Of a DNA stretch of 64,000 bases, positions 34,169-43,533 are shown piece by piece. Below the pieces are notes generated by a model. It was given only the letters and a program-made list of their open reading frames with translations, was not told where the DNA came from and ran no database searches. Positions within the stretch are counted from its first letter, which is position 1. Every line of letters starts with the position of its first letter. The DNA is from Arthrobacter globiformis (GTDB lineage Bacteria; Actinomycetota; Actinomycetes; Actinomycetales; Micrococcaceae), in contig NZ_JAUSZX010000001.1 of NCBI RefSeq assembly GCF_030818015.1, positions 248,001 to 312,000 of the forward strand. Reading direction: 5' to 3'. The position numbers were made by a program, and so were the translations under genes.

Positions 34169-35178
34169 GCAATCTGGAAGCCGTCCCGGAGGAAATGCTC
34201 TGCGGAGAGGAGGGGCAGCCTGCAGGCATCGAATTCCTTCCCCCGCGCGAAGTGCCCCTCGGCGGGCCACGCGCCATGCCGGTGCGACGCACCCTGCCAC
34301 AGAAACAACGCAGCCTCATCGGTTCCTGGTGCTTTCTTGACCACTATGGCCCGGACCTCGTCTCCTCCTCGGGAGGCATGAAGGTGGCGCGACACCCACA
34401 CACCGGACTGGCCACCGTCAGCTGGCTGTTCACCGGAGAGATCGAGCACCGCGATTCAGCAGGGTACACGGCCACCGTCCGCCCCGGGGAAGTGAACCTC
34501 ATGGTCGCCGGCCGGGGGATCTCCCACCAGGAGCTGTCTACCCCGGATACAACCGTCCTGCACGGCGCGCAGCTGTGGTTTGCCTTGCCAGACTCCACGC
34601 GCCAGATGGCCCCCACGTTCGAGCACTATGCCCCTGAGCCGGTGCTCATTGGGAGCGCGGAACTCAAGGTCTTTCTGGGATCCTTGGCTGGCTCCACCTC
34701 CCCGGTGCAGACCTACACTCCGCCGCTGGTCGGGGCCGAGGCCACAATCCGCTCTGGCGAGGCCTTGGAACTGGATCTGGATCCGACCTTCGAGTACGGC
34801 ATCCTGCTCGACACCGGAGACCTGATCCTCAACGGCTCAACCCTGCCCGTGGACCACCTCGCGTACCTGCCCCCGGGGCAGTCCCGCCTGGTCCTGGAAG
34901 CCCGGGACACCCCCGTGCGGGTGCTCATCCTGGGCGGCGAGCCTTTGGGGGAGCAGATCGTCATGTGGTGGAACTTCATCGGCCGGACGCACGAGGAAGT
35001 CGTCGCCTACCGGACAGCGTGGCAGGAAGAAATTGGCGCCGAACCCGCCGCCCCGCCGAGCGGCAGCACCTACCCCGACGGCGCTCCGTACCCCCGCTTC
35101 GGCCCTTTCCCGCAAGGAACACCCGCCCCACTGCCCGCACCCGTCCTGCCCAACGCCCAGTTGCGGCCCCGCGGCTAG
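34165..35178 (+). CDS. Pirin family protein
   Basis: The 337-residue bicupin has pirin signatures: GSWCFLDHYGPD, the metal-binding HPHTGLATVSWLFTGEIEHRDSAG block with two His residues, and GEVNLMVAGRGISHQE. Some pirins oxidise flavonols, others act in stress regulation. It is longer than typical pirins by a Pro-rich C-terminal tail. It overlaps the AhpD-like gene by four bases and is 21 bases ahead of a GNAT gene. Confidence 0.92.
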   Translation: MSNLEAVPEEMLCGEEGQPAGIEFLPPREVPLGGPRAMPVRRTLPQKQRSLIGSWCFLDHYGPDLVSSSGGMKVARHPHTGLATVSWLFTGEIEHRDSAGYTATVRPGEVNLMVAGRGISHQELSTPDTTVLHGAQLWFALPDSTRQMAPTFEHYAPEPVLIGSAELKVFLGSLAGSTSPVQTYTPPLVGAEATIRSGEALELDLDPTFEYGILLDTGDLILNGSTLPVDHLAYLPPGQSRLVLEARDTPVRVLILGGEPLGEQIVMWWNFIGRTHEEVVAYRTAWQEEIGAEPAAPPSGSTYPDGAPYPRFGPFPQGTPAPLPAPVLPNAQLRPRG

Positions 35179-35199
35179 TACACCGAACACAGGAGTCCC

Positions 35200-35550
35200 A
35201 TGGAACAGGCGACAACCATCACCGTCCGGCACGCCGTCGACAAGCACTGCTACGAGCTCGTCGACGGGGAAACGGCTATCGGCAAGACCGAGTACGTGCC
35301 CGCCAGCGGGCCGGACGACAAGGAACGGATTTTCTACCACACCGAGGTCAGCGAGGCCTATGCCGGCAAAGGCCTCGCCACGGTCCTGGCCAAGCACGCC
35401 CTGGACGACACCATCGCCGCCGGGCTGACGATCATCCCCGTCTGCCCCTACATCAAAGGCTGGCTTCGCCGACACCCCGACTACCAGCAGCACACGGCAC
35501 CGATCCTGCCGGAGCACCTGGCCGCCGTCGACCGCATCTTCACCCCGTAG
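35200..35550 (+). CDS. GNAT-related N-acetyltransferase, short YjdJ-type
   Basis: The 116-residue protein belongs to the small GCN5-related acetyltransferases: FYHTEVSEAYAGKGLATVLAKHALDD forms the acetyl-CoA loop, and VCPYIKGWLRRHPDYQ is the conserved C-terminal motif of this short subgroup. The substrate is unknown. An AGGAG site precedes the ATG. It closes the AhpD-pirin-GNAT unit and converges on the AraC gene with a 23-base gap. Confidence 0.87.
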   Translation: MEQATTITVRHAVDKHCYELVDGETAIGKTEYVPASGPDDKERIFYHTEVSEAYAGKGLATVLAKHALDDTIAAGLTIIPVCPYIKGWLRRHPDYQQHTAPILPEHLAAVDRIFTP

Positions 35551-35573
35551 GCACAAGCGCGACCCACCCGCTG

Positions 35574-36497
35574 TCAGCCGTGCAGCCGTTGTCGGTATCG
35601 CCTGGGGGTCTCGCCGGTGTCGTTGAGGAAGTGGCGGTTGAAGTTGGACAGGTTGGCGAAGCCGACTTCGTAGCAGATGTCAGAGATGGCCCTGTCGCTG
35701 TGCTCCAGCAGGCGGCGTGCGTGGGCAAGGCGCAGTTTGCGGACCAGATCGCTGAAGTTCTGGCCGGTGGAACGCTTGAAGTACTTTGAAAATGTTGGTT
35801 CGGTCATGCCCACCAGGGCAGCGGCTTCGGACATTTTGATGCTGCCGGCATGGTTGCTAAAGACATACTCGAGGACGATGTCGACGACGGCGGCGGCTTG
35901 GCCATTGAGCTGCGGTCTGAACCATTCCTCGGCCAGGTAATGCCGTTCCTCCTGCGGCGCCCGCGCAAGAAGGGTGAAGAGCTCCAGAAGGTGGTGCAGC
36001 CGCTCCAGCCCGTGTGATTCACCCATGGCTTCGATGGAGGCTGCGGCAGCCCTGGCGGTGCGGCCCGTGAACTCGATCCCGCGCGCAGACTGCTCCAGCA
36101 GGGGCTTGACCTCCTCCATCTCGGGGACGGTCAAGGCGGTTTGTTGGACCCACTTCCCGTCGAACTGGATGACGGCGTCCCGCTTCTTCAGCACTTCGCC
36201 GGGTTCGAGGTCGCTGACCCAGTCGTGGGGCAGCCCTGATCCAACCAGGGATACGTGGCCTGCCTCGAAGGTACCGATATGGTCACCGACGATGAATTTT
36301 CCGGTGCCCTTCCGGATGAGGTGGATCTCATATTCGGGGTGATAGTTCCACCGTGCCACCGGGCTGGGATAGTCGTGCTCGTGCCACCGGACCGAATGCT
36401 CCGGGTCGGGCGGGATGACTTCCCGGTTGGCGCGCATCCCCAGGAGCCTCTCGGCAAGCCTGGCCGTTGCTCCGTCATTCGCGTCCGCGGCAGTCAT
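35574..36497 (-). CDS. AraC-family regulator of the sugar-alcohol locus
   Basis: The 307-residue protein has an N-terminal cupin-like sensor (HEHDYPSPVARWNYHPEYEIHLIRKGTG is the type of segment, GDHIGTFEAGHVSLVGSGLPHDW) and a C-terminal AraC double helix-turn-helix (MSEAAALVGMTEPTFSKYFKRSTGQ; ISDICYEVGFANLSNFNRHF). It is divergent from the polyol ABC transporter genes and so probably activates them. The 275-base gap between them holds no obvious perfect repeat. Confidence 0.9.
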   Translation of the reverse strand: MTAADANDGATARLAERLLGMRANREVIPPDPEHSVRWHEHDYPSPVARWNYHPEYEIHLIRKGTGKFIVGDHIGTFEAGHVSLVGSGLPHDWVSDLEPGEVLKKRDAVIQFDGKWVQQTALTVPEMEEVKPLLEQSARGIEFTGRTARAAAASIEAMGESHGLERLHHLLELFTLLARAPQEERHYLAEEWFRPQLNGQAAAVVDIVLEYVFSNHAGSIKMSEAAALVGMTEPTFSKYFKRSTGQNFSDLVRKLRLAHARRLLEHSDRAISDICYEVGFANLSNFNRHFLNDTGETPRRYRQRLHG

Positions 36498-36772
36498 CGT
36501 GGTTCTCCGTACTGGATGGTTATGAAATATGGACAGCTCCCAAGGGGTCTTCCCCTAGATTAGTGCCCTTTCGCTCCCACGCACCGGAAAATTTGTATCA
36601 GAAATTGGCAACCACAGCGCTAGTTGTGCCCTGTCCCACAGGCCTAATCTTGAGGAACATCAGCGCGGCACATCGGATTCCCCGATGCGTTGCCTCGCTC
36701 CGGCCCGGTACTTCGACGCAGCTGTCGAGTGCAGTGGCTGTGCACCCTCATGAAGAACAAAGGAGTCCTTAA

Positions 36773-38122
36773 ATGCGCCCAAAAATGCGCGCTGCCTCAC
36801 TGGCCGCCGGAGCAGTTTGCTTGGTCCTGTCCGCTTCGGCCTGTTCCGGCGCCGGTGGGGGCACGGCTGCCGGTGATCAAAACAGCATCAACGTGCTGAT
36901 GGTGAACAATCCCCAGATGGAAGATCTGCAGCGGCTGACTGCGGATAACTTCACCAAGGAAACCGGCATCAAGGTCAACTACACGATCCTCCCGGAGAAC
37001 GACGTCCGGGCGAAGATCAGCCAGGAATTCTCCAGCCAGGCCGGCCAGTACGACGTGGCATCACTCTCGAACTACGAGATTCCTTTCTACTCTGAGAACA
37101 AGTGGCTCGCGCCCCTGGACAACGTATCCAAGGACGCCGAGTTCAACCAGGCAGATATTCTGCCCGCCTACACGGCTTCCCTGACGGGCACGGACGGCAA
37201 GCTTTACGGGGAGCCGTTCTACGGGGAGTCTTCCTTCCTGATGTACCGCAAGGACATCTTTGACGCCAAGGGCCTGACCATGCCGGAGAAGCCCACCTGG
37301 GATCAGGTGGCCGATCTTGCTGCAAAGGCTGATGGTGCGGCTCCCGGCATGAAGGGCATCTGCCTGCGTGGCCAGCCCGGCTGGGGCCAGGTTTTCGCCC
37401 CGCTGACCACCGTGGTTAACACCTTCGGCGGCACCTGGTTCGACAAGGACTGGAATGCCAAAGTCAACGCCCCCGAGTTCACCGAGGCGACCGAGTTCTA
37501 CACCAAGCTTGTCCGCGAACACGGCGAGGCCGGGGCCGCCCAGGCTGGATTCACCGAGTGCCTGAACAACATGAGCCAGAGCAAGGTGGCCATGTGGTAT
37601 GACGCCACGTCAGCTGCCGGCGCGCTGGAAGCCACCAGTTCCCCCGTGAAGGGCAAGATCGGCTATGCCCAGGCCCCAGTGAAGAACACGAAGTCCTCCG
37701 GCTGGCTGTGGACCTGGTCCTGGGGCGTCCAGGCTGCGTCCAAGAAGCAGGACGCTGCCGCGAAGTTCATCGCCTGGGCCAGTTCGAAGAAGTACGAGGA
37801 ACTAGTTGCATCCAAGCTCGGCTGGGCGAAGGTTCCGTCCGGCAAGCGCATCTCCACGTACGAGAACGCTGAGTTCCAGAAGGCAGCCCCGTTCTTCAAG
37901 GCCGAACGCTCAGCCATAGAAAGCGCCGACCCGAAGAACCCTGGTGTGCAGGAACGACCCGTGGTCGGCATCCAGTTCGTCGGGATCCCCGAATTCGCTG
38001 ACCTAGGCACCACGGTCTCCCAGGGTGTCAGCTCCGCCATCGCAGGCCAGGGTTCCGTGGCCGACGCACTGGCCAAGGGCCAGGACGCCGCTCAAAAAAT
38101 CGGCGACAAGTACAAGAAGTAA
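36773..38122 (+). CDS. ABC transporter sugar/polyol-binding lipoprotein
   Basis: The 449-residue protein has a signal peptide with a lipobox near SASAC (Cys24) and the fold of family 1 solute-binding proteins (INVLMVNNPQMEDLQRLT, YGEPFYGESSFLMYRKDIF, SKVAMWYDATSAAG). Sequence type and neighbours (two permeases, polyol dehydrogenases) suggest sorbitol or mannitol. It is followed by a perfect hairpin before the permease genes. Confidence 0.9.
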   Translation: MRPKMRAASLAAGAVCLVLSASACSGAGGGTAAGDQNSINVLMVNNPQMEDLQRLTADNFTKETGIKVNYTILPENDVRAKISQEFSSQAGQYDVASLSNYEIPFYSENKWLAPLDNVSKDAEFNQADILPAYTASLTGTDGKLYGEPFYGESSFLMYRKDIFDAKGLTMPEKPTWDQVADLAAKADGAAPGMKGICLRGQPGWGQVFAPLTTVVNTFGGTWFDKDWNAKVNAPEFTEATEFYTKLVREHGEAGAAQAGFTECLNNMSQSKVAMWYDATSAAGALEATSSPVKGKIGYAQAPVKNTKSSGWLWTWSWGVQAASKKQDAAAKFIAWASSKKYEELVASKLGWAKVPSGKRISTYENAEFQKAAPFFKAERSAIESADPKNPGVQERPVVGIQFVGIPEFADLGTTVSQGVSSAIAGQGSVADALAKGQDAAQKIGDKYKK

Positions 38123-38135
38123 CCATCCACCAACC

Positions 38136-38169
38136 GGTTCCGTGGCCCGCCCCGGGCGGCCACGGAACC
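38136..38169 (+). repeat. Intercistronic hairpin between binding protein and permeases
   Basis: GGTTCCGTGGCC (38136-38147) and GGCCACGGAACC (38158-38169) form a perfect 12-bp stem around a 10-base loop, without a T run. Such hairpins commonly raise the amount of binding-protein message relative to the permeases. Confidence 0.75.
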
Positions 38170-38182
38170 GCAGGAGACCATC

Positions 38183-39151
38183 ATGACTACCGCAACAGCG
38201 CGCATCTCCCGTTCCGGGCACAGCGCAACCAAACCATCCAAGAACGCCAGATCCCGTGAACGCGCTCTGGCCTGGGCACGGCGTGCGCCGCTGCTGCCGG
38301 CCCTGATCTTCCTCATCATCGTCACGCAGTTGCCCTTCGTGGTGACCCTGATCATTTCGTTCCTGAACTGGAACAGCCTCCGCCCGGACCAGACCGGATT
38401 CGCCGGCCTGAGCAACTACGTCGAAGTCCTCACCAACGCCGACCTGCGCCAGGCCATCTTCACCACCATCATCCTCACCGTCTCCGTCGTCTTGGCAAGC
38501 CTGGTCATCGGCCTCGGCCTGGCACTGCTGCTGGACAAGAAGTTCATCGGGCGCGGCCTTGCCCGCACCCTGCTGATCGCGCCGTTCCTGGTGGTGCCGG
38601 TGGCCGCTGCCCTGATCTGGAAGCACGCACTGCTCAACCCGACGTACGGGCTGGTGAACGGCGTCCTGACCTGGATCTGGTCCCTGTTCGGCAGCGACAC
38701 CCCGCCGCAGCCGGACCTCCTGTCCCAGGCGCCGCTGATGGCCGTCATCATCTCCCTGGTCTGGCAGTGGACGCCCTTCATGATGCTCATCCTGCTGGCC
38801 GGCCTGCAGTCCCGGCCGATGGACACCGTAGAAGCCGCCCAGATGGACGGTGCCACGTCCTGGGCTATTTTCCGGCACCTCACCCTGCCGCACCTGCGCC
38901 AGTACCTGGAACTCGGTGGCCTGCTCGGCGCGATCTACATCGTGCAGAACTTCGACGCCGTCTTCACCCTCACCTCCGGGGGCCTGGGAACAGCCAACCT
39001 GCCCTACGCCATCTACCAGACGTTCTACTTCGCCAACGAATACGGCCTGGCGTCCGCCGCCGGCGTCGTGGTGGTCATCGGCACCATCATCGTGGCGACC
39101 TTCGCCCTCCGCACCGTATTCTCGCTCTTCAAGAAGGAGGCAGCACGATGA
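38183..39151 (+). CDS. ABC sugar/polyol transporter permease 1
   Basis: The 322-residue protein has six transmembrane segments and the inner-membrane EAA loop (EAAQMDGATSWAIFRHLTLPHL), which docks on the ATPase. It is the MalF-type partner of the next permease. A GGAG site precedes the ATG. The stop overlaps the next ATG (ATGA). Confidence 0.92.
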   Translation: MTTATARISRSGHSATKPSKNARSRERALAWARRAPLLPALIFLIIVTQLPFVVTLIISFLNWNSLRPDQTGFAGLSNYVEVLTNADLRQAIFTTIILTVSVVLASLVIGLGLALLLDKKFIGRGLARTLLIAPFLVVPVAAALIWKHALLNPTYGLVNGVLTWIWSLFGSDTPPQPDLLSQAPLMAVIISLVWQWTPFMMLILLAGLQSRPMDTVEAAQMDGATSWAIFRHLTLPHLRQYLELGGLLGAIYIVQNFDAVFTLTSGGLGTANLPYAIYQTFYFANEYGLASAAGVVVVIGTIIVATFALRTVFSLFKKEAAR

Positions 39152-40065
39152 GCACCCTCACCCCTGCCGCACCCCAAAGCACAACCCCCGGGCCGACCGC
39201 GCTCAACACGGGATCACGCCGCCGCGGCAAATCCCGCATGGATCCCACCCGCAACAACACCGCCGCAGGCATCGCGGCCTGGCTGCTGGCCCTGCTGTTC
39301 GCCGCCCCGGTCCTCTGGATGATCCTGACCTCCTTCCACTCGGAGACGGACGCAGCAACGAACCCACCGTCAGTGGCCGCGAACCTCACACTGGACGCCT
39401 ATAAGGAGTTCTTTGGGGCCAGTTCCGGCGTCAGTCCCTGGCCTCCGCTGATCAACTCGGCAACCGCTTCTATTCTCTCCACCGTTTTGGTGCTGGTTCT
39501 GGCCATCCCGGCCGCCTACGCATTGTCCATCCGCCCGGTGAAGAAGTGGACCGACGTCATGTTCTTCTTCCTCTCCACGAAGATGATGCCCGTCGTGGCC
39601 GCAGTCCTGCCCCTGTTCCTCTTCGCAAAGACCGCCGGGGCCCTGGACAACATCTGGTTCCTGATCCTGATGTACACCTCCATGAACCTCCCCATTGCTG
39701 TCTGGATGATGCGCTCCTTCCTAGCGGAAGTACCGGTGGAAATGCTGGAGGCTTCACAGATCGACGGCGCCAGCCTGCTCCTTACCCTTCGCAAGATCAT
39801 CGCCCCCGTCGCGATGCCCGGCATCGCCGCCACCGCCCTGATCTGCTTCATCTTCAGCTGGAACGAATTGCTCCTGGCCCGTGTCCTCACCGGCGTCATG
39901 GCCGGGACAGCACCGGTGTTCCTGACCGGCTTCGTCTCCAGCCAAGGCCTCTTCCTCGCGAAAGTCTGCGCGGCCGCCGTCGTGATCTCCCTGCCGGTGC
40001 TGTTCGCAGGTTTCGCCGCGCAGGACAAGCTCGTCCAGGGCCTCTCTCTCGGCGCCGTCAAGTAG
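39148..40065 (+). CDS. ABC sugar/polyol transporter permease 2
   Basis: The 305-residue MalG-type permease begins at the ATG at 39148 overlapping the previous stop; the frame is open further upstream but only inside the preceding gene. It has six transmembrane segments and the EAA loop EASQIDGASLLLTLRKIIAP. No ATPase gene follows, so the transporter must use a shared ATPase encoded elsewhere, as MsiK does in other Actinobacteria. Confidence 0.92.
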   Translation: MSTLTPAAPQSTTPGPTALNTGSRRRGKSRMDPTRNNTAAGIAAWLLALLFAAPVLWMILTSFHSETDAATNPPSVAANLTLDAYKEFFGASSGVSPWPPLINSATASILSTVLVLVLAIPAAYALSIRPVKKWTDVMFFFLSTKMMPVVAAVLPLFLFAKTAGALDNIWFLILMYTSMNLPIAVWMMRSFLAEVPVEMLEASQIDGASLLLTLRKIIAPVAMPGIAATALICFIFSWNELLLARVLTGVMAGTAPVFLTGFVSSQGLFLAKVCAAAVVISLPVLFAGFAAQDKLVQGLSLGAVK

Positions 40066-40103
40066 CCAGCCACCCCCACTTCGATTCCTGGAGGAATGCT
40101 TCG

Positions 40104-41165
40104 ATGACAACACCCACCGCACAGTCCCGCACCCACACGGACGCCGAACTGCCCGCCACCATGCGCGCCTCGGTCCTGAAGCGCCAGGGCGACATGGCCA
40201 TGGAAACGCTGCCCGTCCCGCAGCTCGAGCCGGACCAGGTCCTGGTCCAGGTGGCCGCCGTCGGCGTCTGCGGCAGCGACGTCCACTACTACGAACACGG
40301 GCGGATCGGCGACTACGTCGTGGACCACCCGCTGATCCTTGGCCACGAACTCTCCGGCCGGATCGCCGCCGTCGGAACCGCGGTGGACCCTGACCGCATC
40401 GGCAAGCGCGTCGCCGTCGAACCCCAGCGCCCCTGCCGCACCTGCAAACAGTGCAAGGCCGGACGCTACAACCTGTGCCCGGACATTGAGTTCTACGCGA
40501 CCCCTCCGATCGACGGCGCCTTTGCCGAATACGTGACCATCCAAGGCGATTTCGCCTACGACATCCCCGACAGCGTCAGCGACGAGGCCGCCGCCCTCAT
40601 CGAACCGCTCTCGGTGGGGATATGGGCCTGCGAACGTGCCGAAATCCGCCCCGGAAGCCGCGTCCTCATCGCGGGAGCCGGCCCCATCGGCATCATCGCC
40701 GCCCAGGCCGCCCGCGCCTTCGGCGCTACCGAAATCCACATCACTGACATCGCAGAGGACCGCCTGGCCTTCGCCCTGGAACACGGCGCCACGCACGCGC
40801 TCAACGCCAGGACAGACAGTGTGGAAGGGCTCGACGTCGATGTGTTCATTGATGCTTCCGGCGCACCTCAGGCTGTCCGCTCCGGCATCAAAGCCGTGGG
40901 ACCGGCCGGCAGGGTCATCCTCGTCGGGCTCGGGGCGGACGACGTCGAACTCCCCGTCTCGTATATCCAGAACCGGGAGATCTGGCTCTCCGGGGTCTTC
41001 CGCTACACCAACACCTGGCCCTTGGCGATCCAACTCATCGCTGACGGAAAAGTCGACCTCGACGTCCTGGTCACCGGCAAGTTCACCCTCGCCGAATCCG
41101 AGGAAGCACTCAAAGCCGGCAAACAGCCGGGCCAGCTCAAAGCCGTCGTCTACCCCGGCCGCTAA
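40104..41165 (+). CDS. Zinc-dependent polyol dehydrogenase (sorbitol/xylitol type)
   Basis: The 353-residue medium-chain dehydrogenase has the catalytic zinc site (VCGSDVHYYEHGRIGDYVV, GHE in ILGHELSG, and the Glu in ALIEPLSVG), a four-Cys structural zinc lobe (CRTCKQCKAGRYNLC), and GAGPIGIIAAQAARAFGA for NAD. It probably oxidises D-sorbitol, xylitol or D-arabinitol to the ketose. GGAGGAA at 40090-40096 sets the ATG at 40104. Confidence 0.9.
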   Translation: MTTPTAQSRTHTDAELPATMRASVLKRQGDMAMETLPVPQLEPDQVLVQVAAVGVCGSDVHYYEHGRIGDYVVDHPLILGHELSGRIAAVGTAVDPDRIGKRVAVEPQRPCRTCKQCKAGRYNLCPDIEFYATPPIDGAFAEYVTIQGDFAYDIPDSVSDEAAALIEPLSVGIWACERAEIRPGSRVLIAGAGPIGIIAAQAARAFGATEIHITDIAEDRLAFALEHGATHALNARTDSVEGLDVDVFIDASGAPQAVRSGIKAVGPAGRVILVGLGADDVELPVSYIQNREIWLSGVFRYTNTWPLAIQLIADGKVDLDVLVTGKFTLAESEEALKAGKQPGQLKAVVYPGR

Positions 41166-41231
41166 GCGGATCACTGCACCGCCGCAGCCCGGCAGCAACC
41201 ACGTTCAGCCACCACCTGCAAGGAAGCAGCC

Positions 41232-42236
41232 ATGTCACCACACGAGAACGGTCCCGAGCCAGACATCTCTGACGACGTAGCCCTGATCACGGTCATCGGT
41301 GAGTCACTCGTTGACATCATCGATGACCAGCGCCGGGGAAACGGCGCCCCCGAGATGCACCCGGGCGGCAGCCCCCTCAACGTTGCCGTCGGCTGCGCCC
41401 GTCTGGACCTCCGCACTAAACTCGTCACGCACTTCGCCGAGGACGATTACGGGCGCATGATCGCTGACCATCTGGACAGCAACGGTGTCGAGAGCATCGT
41501 CGGCGGCTCCGAACCGACCTCAACCGCCCTGGCGTCGCTGGATGCTGCCGGAGCAGCGCAATATACGTTCTCCATCAGCTGGGACCTCAACGGTGCGTCC
41601 ATACCTGCCCTGGCAGCCGCGGAGAGTTCGCTCCATGTCCACACTGGGTCCATTGCGACAGCACTGCCCCCTGGCAACAAGTCGGTACGGGGCCTAATCG
41701 AAGCAGCACGCCCGCACGCCACAGTCAGCTTTGACCCCAACTGCCGGCCGGCCATCAGCCCGGACGTGGCCGCGGCACGGGAACAAGCCGAAGACTTTGT
41801 GGCCGCCAGTGACATCGTCAAAGCCAGTGACGAGGACCTGCTGTGGCTTTATCCAGACAGGACGCTGGAGGAATCGATGGCGGCCTGGCTGGAGCTCGGA
41901 CCGTCGCTGGTGGCACTGACCCGCGGCGCCCATGGCCCCGTAATCCTGACAAGGTGGGGACGCGTGGAAATGCCGGGGGAGTCCATCACGGTGGCAGACA
42001 CCGTCGGGGCGGGGGACTCCTTCATGGCCGGCCTGATCTCCGGGCTCGCCCAGATGGACATGCTCGGGGCCGCCGCCCGGCCACACCTGCGTGACCTGTC
42101 CATGGGTGAACTGCACGCCTTGGCCGCGTATGCGAACCGGGCCGCTGCCATCACCTGCTCACGGCCCGGGGCCAACCCGCCCACGTCAGCCGAGCTGGGT
42201 TCCCTGACAGGCTCCTTTTCCGCCCAGAAGGCGTGA
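41232..42236 (+). CDS. PfkB-family carbohydrate kinase, probably fructokinase
   Basis: The 334-residue kinase starts after an AAGGAAG site and has HPGGSPLNVAVGCARL near the N-terminus (first PfkB motif) and TVADTVGAGDSFMAGLISGL with the catalytic Asp and anion hole. In a polyol locus it would phosphorylate fructose made by the dehydrogenases. The substrate is inferred. Its stop overlaps the next gene's GTG. Confidence 0.9.
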   Translation: MSPHENGPEPDISDDVALITVIGESLVDIIDDQRRGNGAPEMHPGGSPLNVAVGCARLDLRTKLVTHFAEDDYGRMIADHLDSNGVESIVGGSEPTSTALASLDAAGAAQYTFSISWDLNGASIPALAAAESSLHVHTGSIATALPPGNKSVRGLIEAARPHATVSFDPNCRPAISPDVAAAREQAEDFVAASDIVKASDEDLLWLYPDRTLEESMAAWLELGPSLVALTRGAHGPVILTRWGRVEMPGESITVADTVGAGDSFMAGLISGLAQMDMLGAAARPHLRDLSMGELHALAAYANRAAAITCSRPGANPPTSAELGSLTGSFSAQKA

Positions 42237-43525
42237 CCATGCAAACACTCAGTAACAGTCCCCTCCCCGGGATGCCTGCACCGGTGGCCACACCCTCCTA
42301 CGACCGGGCGAAATTGGTTTCGGGCATCGTCCACTTCGGCGTCGGCGGATTCCATCGCGCCCATCAGGCCATGTACCTGGACCGGCTCATGAATGCCGGG
42401 CAGGCGCACGACTGGGCCATCCGCATCGTCTCGCTCACGGTGACCGAAGGTGGCTACAACTTCCACCACGTCACCGGCGACTTCGACGCCGATAACCCCG
42501 ACGTGATCCACGGCCTCCAGCCCGGCGCCGCGCCCAAGACGACCTTTGGGCTAATCACCGAGGCGCTCGCCAGGCGGCGGGCACGCGGGCTCACTCCGTT
42601 CACCGTGATGTCCTGCGACAACATCCAGGCCAACGGCGACGTCGCCCGCAAGATGTTCACGGCGTTTGCAAACCTTAAAGACCCGGGATTAGGCGCCTGG
42701 GTCGCCGAAAGCGTCCCCTTTCCCAACAGCATGGTGGACCGGATCACACCGGTCACCACCGACGGTGACCGGGCCGCTCTTGCCGAGGAATTCGGCGTCG
42801 AGGACGCTTGGCCGGTGGTGTGCGAACCGTTCGAACAGTGGGTCCTCGAAGACAACTTCAGCCTCGGCCGCCCTCCGTTCCAGGACGCGGGTGTCCAGCT
42901 CGTGGACGACGTCGAACCCTACGAACTGATGAAGCTGCGTTTGCTCAACGCCAGCCATCAGGGCATGTGCTATTTCGGCTACCTCGCCGGCTACCGTTAC
43001 GCGCACGAAGTCGCCCAGGACCCGCTGTTCGCCCGGTTCCTGCTCGACTACATGGACAAGGAAGCCACACCCACGCTCCAACCCGTGCCCGGCATCGACC
43101 TCGGATCTTACAAGCAAACCCTGATTGAGCGGTTCTCCAACCAACACGTCAAGGACACTCTCGCCCGGCTGTGTGCGGAGAGCTCCGACCGGATCCCCAA
43201 ATGGCTGTTGCCGGTGATCCGCATCAACCTGGACAACGGCGGACAGATCCACCGCTCCGCGGCAATTGTCGCCAGCTGGGCCCGCTACGATGAAGGCAGC
43301 GACGAACAAGGGAACTCCATTGACGTCGTCGACCGGCTCAAAGAACCCCTGATGACCTCCGCCGCGCGCCAGCGTGAGGACCCGCTGGCCTTCGTCTCCA
43401 ACCGTGAGGTCTTCGGCGACCTGATCGATAACCGACGCTTTGTGGACGCATACACGCGGGTTCTCGGTGACCTCCATTCCGATGGGGCCGCGGCAGCCCT
43501 GCAATCCCTCACGGCCCGCTCCTAG
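42233..43525 (+). CDS. Mannitol-2-dehydrogenase family protein lacking about 64 internal residues
   Basis: The 430-residue protein belongs to the long-chain polyol dehydrogenases, which oxidise mannitol to fructose. FGVGGFHRAHQAMY (NAD loop), KLRLLNASHQGM (catalytic Lys, Asn, His) and the C-terminal FVSNREVFGDLIDN are all present. The family is about 490 residues long. Where others have a strand, a coenzyme-specificity loop and an adjoining helix between DW(A/S)I and RIVSLTxTEGGY, here DWAI runs directly into RIVSLTVTEGGY. The loss is in frame, so the reading frame is intact, but coenzyme binding is probably impaired. It starts at GTG 42233 (GTGA overlap) or ATG 42239. Confidence 0.85.
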   Translation: MTMQTLSNSPLPGMPAPVATPSYDRAKLVSGIVHFGVGGFHRAHQAMYLDRLMNAGQAHDWAIRIVSLTVTEGGYNFHHVTGDFDADNPDVIHGLQPGAAPKTTFGLITEALARRRARGLTPFTVMSCDNIQANGDVARKMFTAFANLKDPGLGAWVAESVPFPNSMVDRITPVTTDGDRAALAEEFGVEDAWPVVCEPFEQWVLEDNFSLGRPPFQDAGVQLVDDVEPYELMKLRLLNASHQGMCYFGYLAGYRYAHEVAQDPLFARFLLDYMDKEATPTLQPVPGIDLGSYKQTLIERFSNQHVKDTLARLCAESSDRIPKWLLPVIRINLDNGGQIHRSAAIVASWARYDEGSDEQGNSIDVVDRLKEPLMTSAARQREDPLAFVSNREVFGDLIDNRRFVDAYTRVLGDLHSDGAAAALQSLTARS

Positions 43526-43533
43526 AAGACCGA

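Noticed and set aside
36590..36640. An AraC operator at an imperfect dyad in the AraC/ABC gap
   Set aside because: The arms match at only about half their positions, not better than expected by chance.
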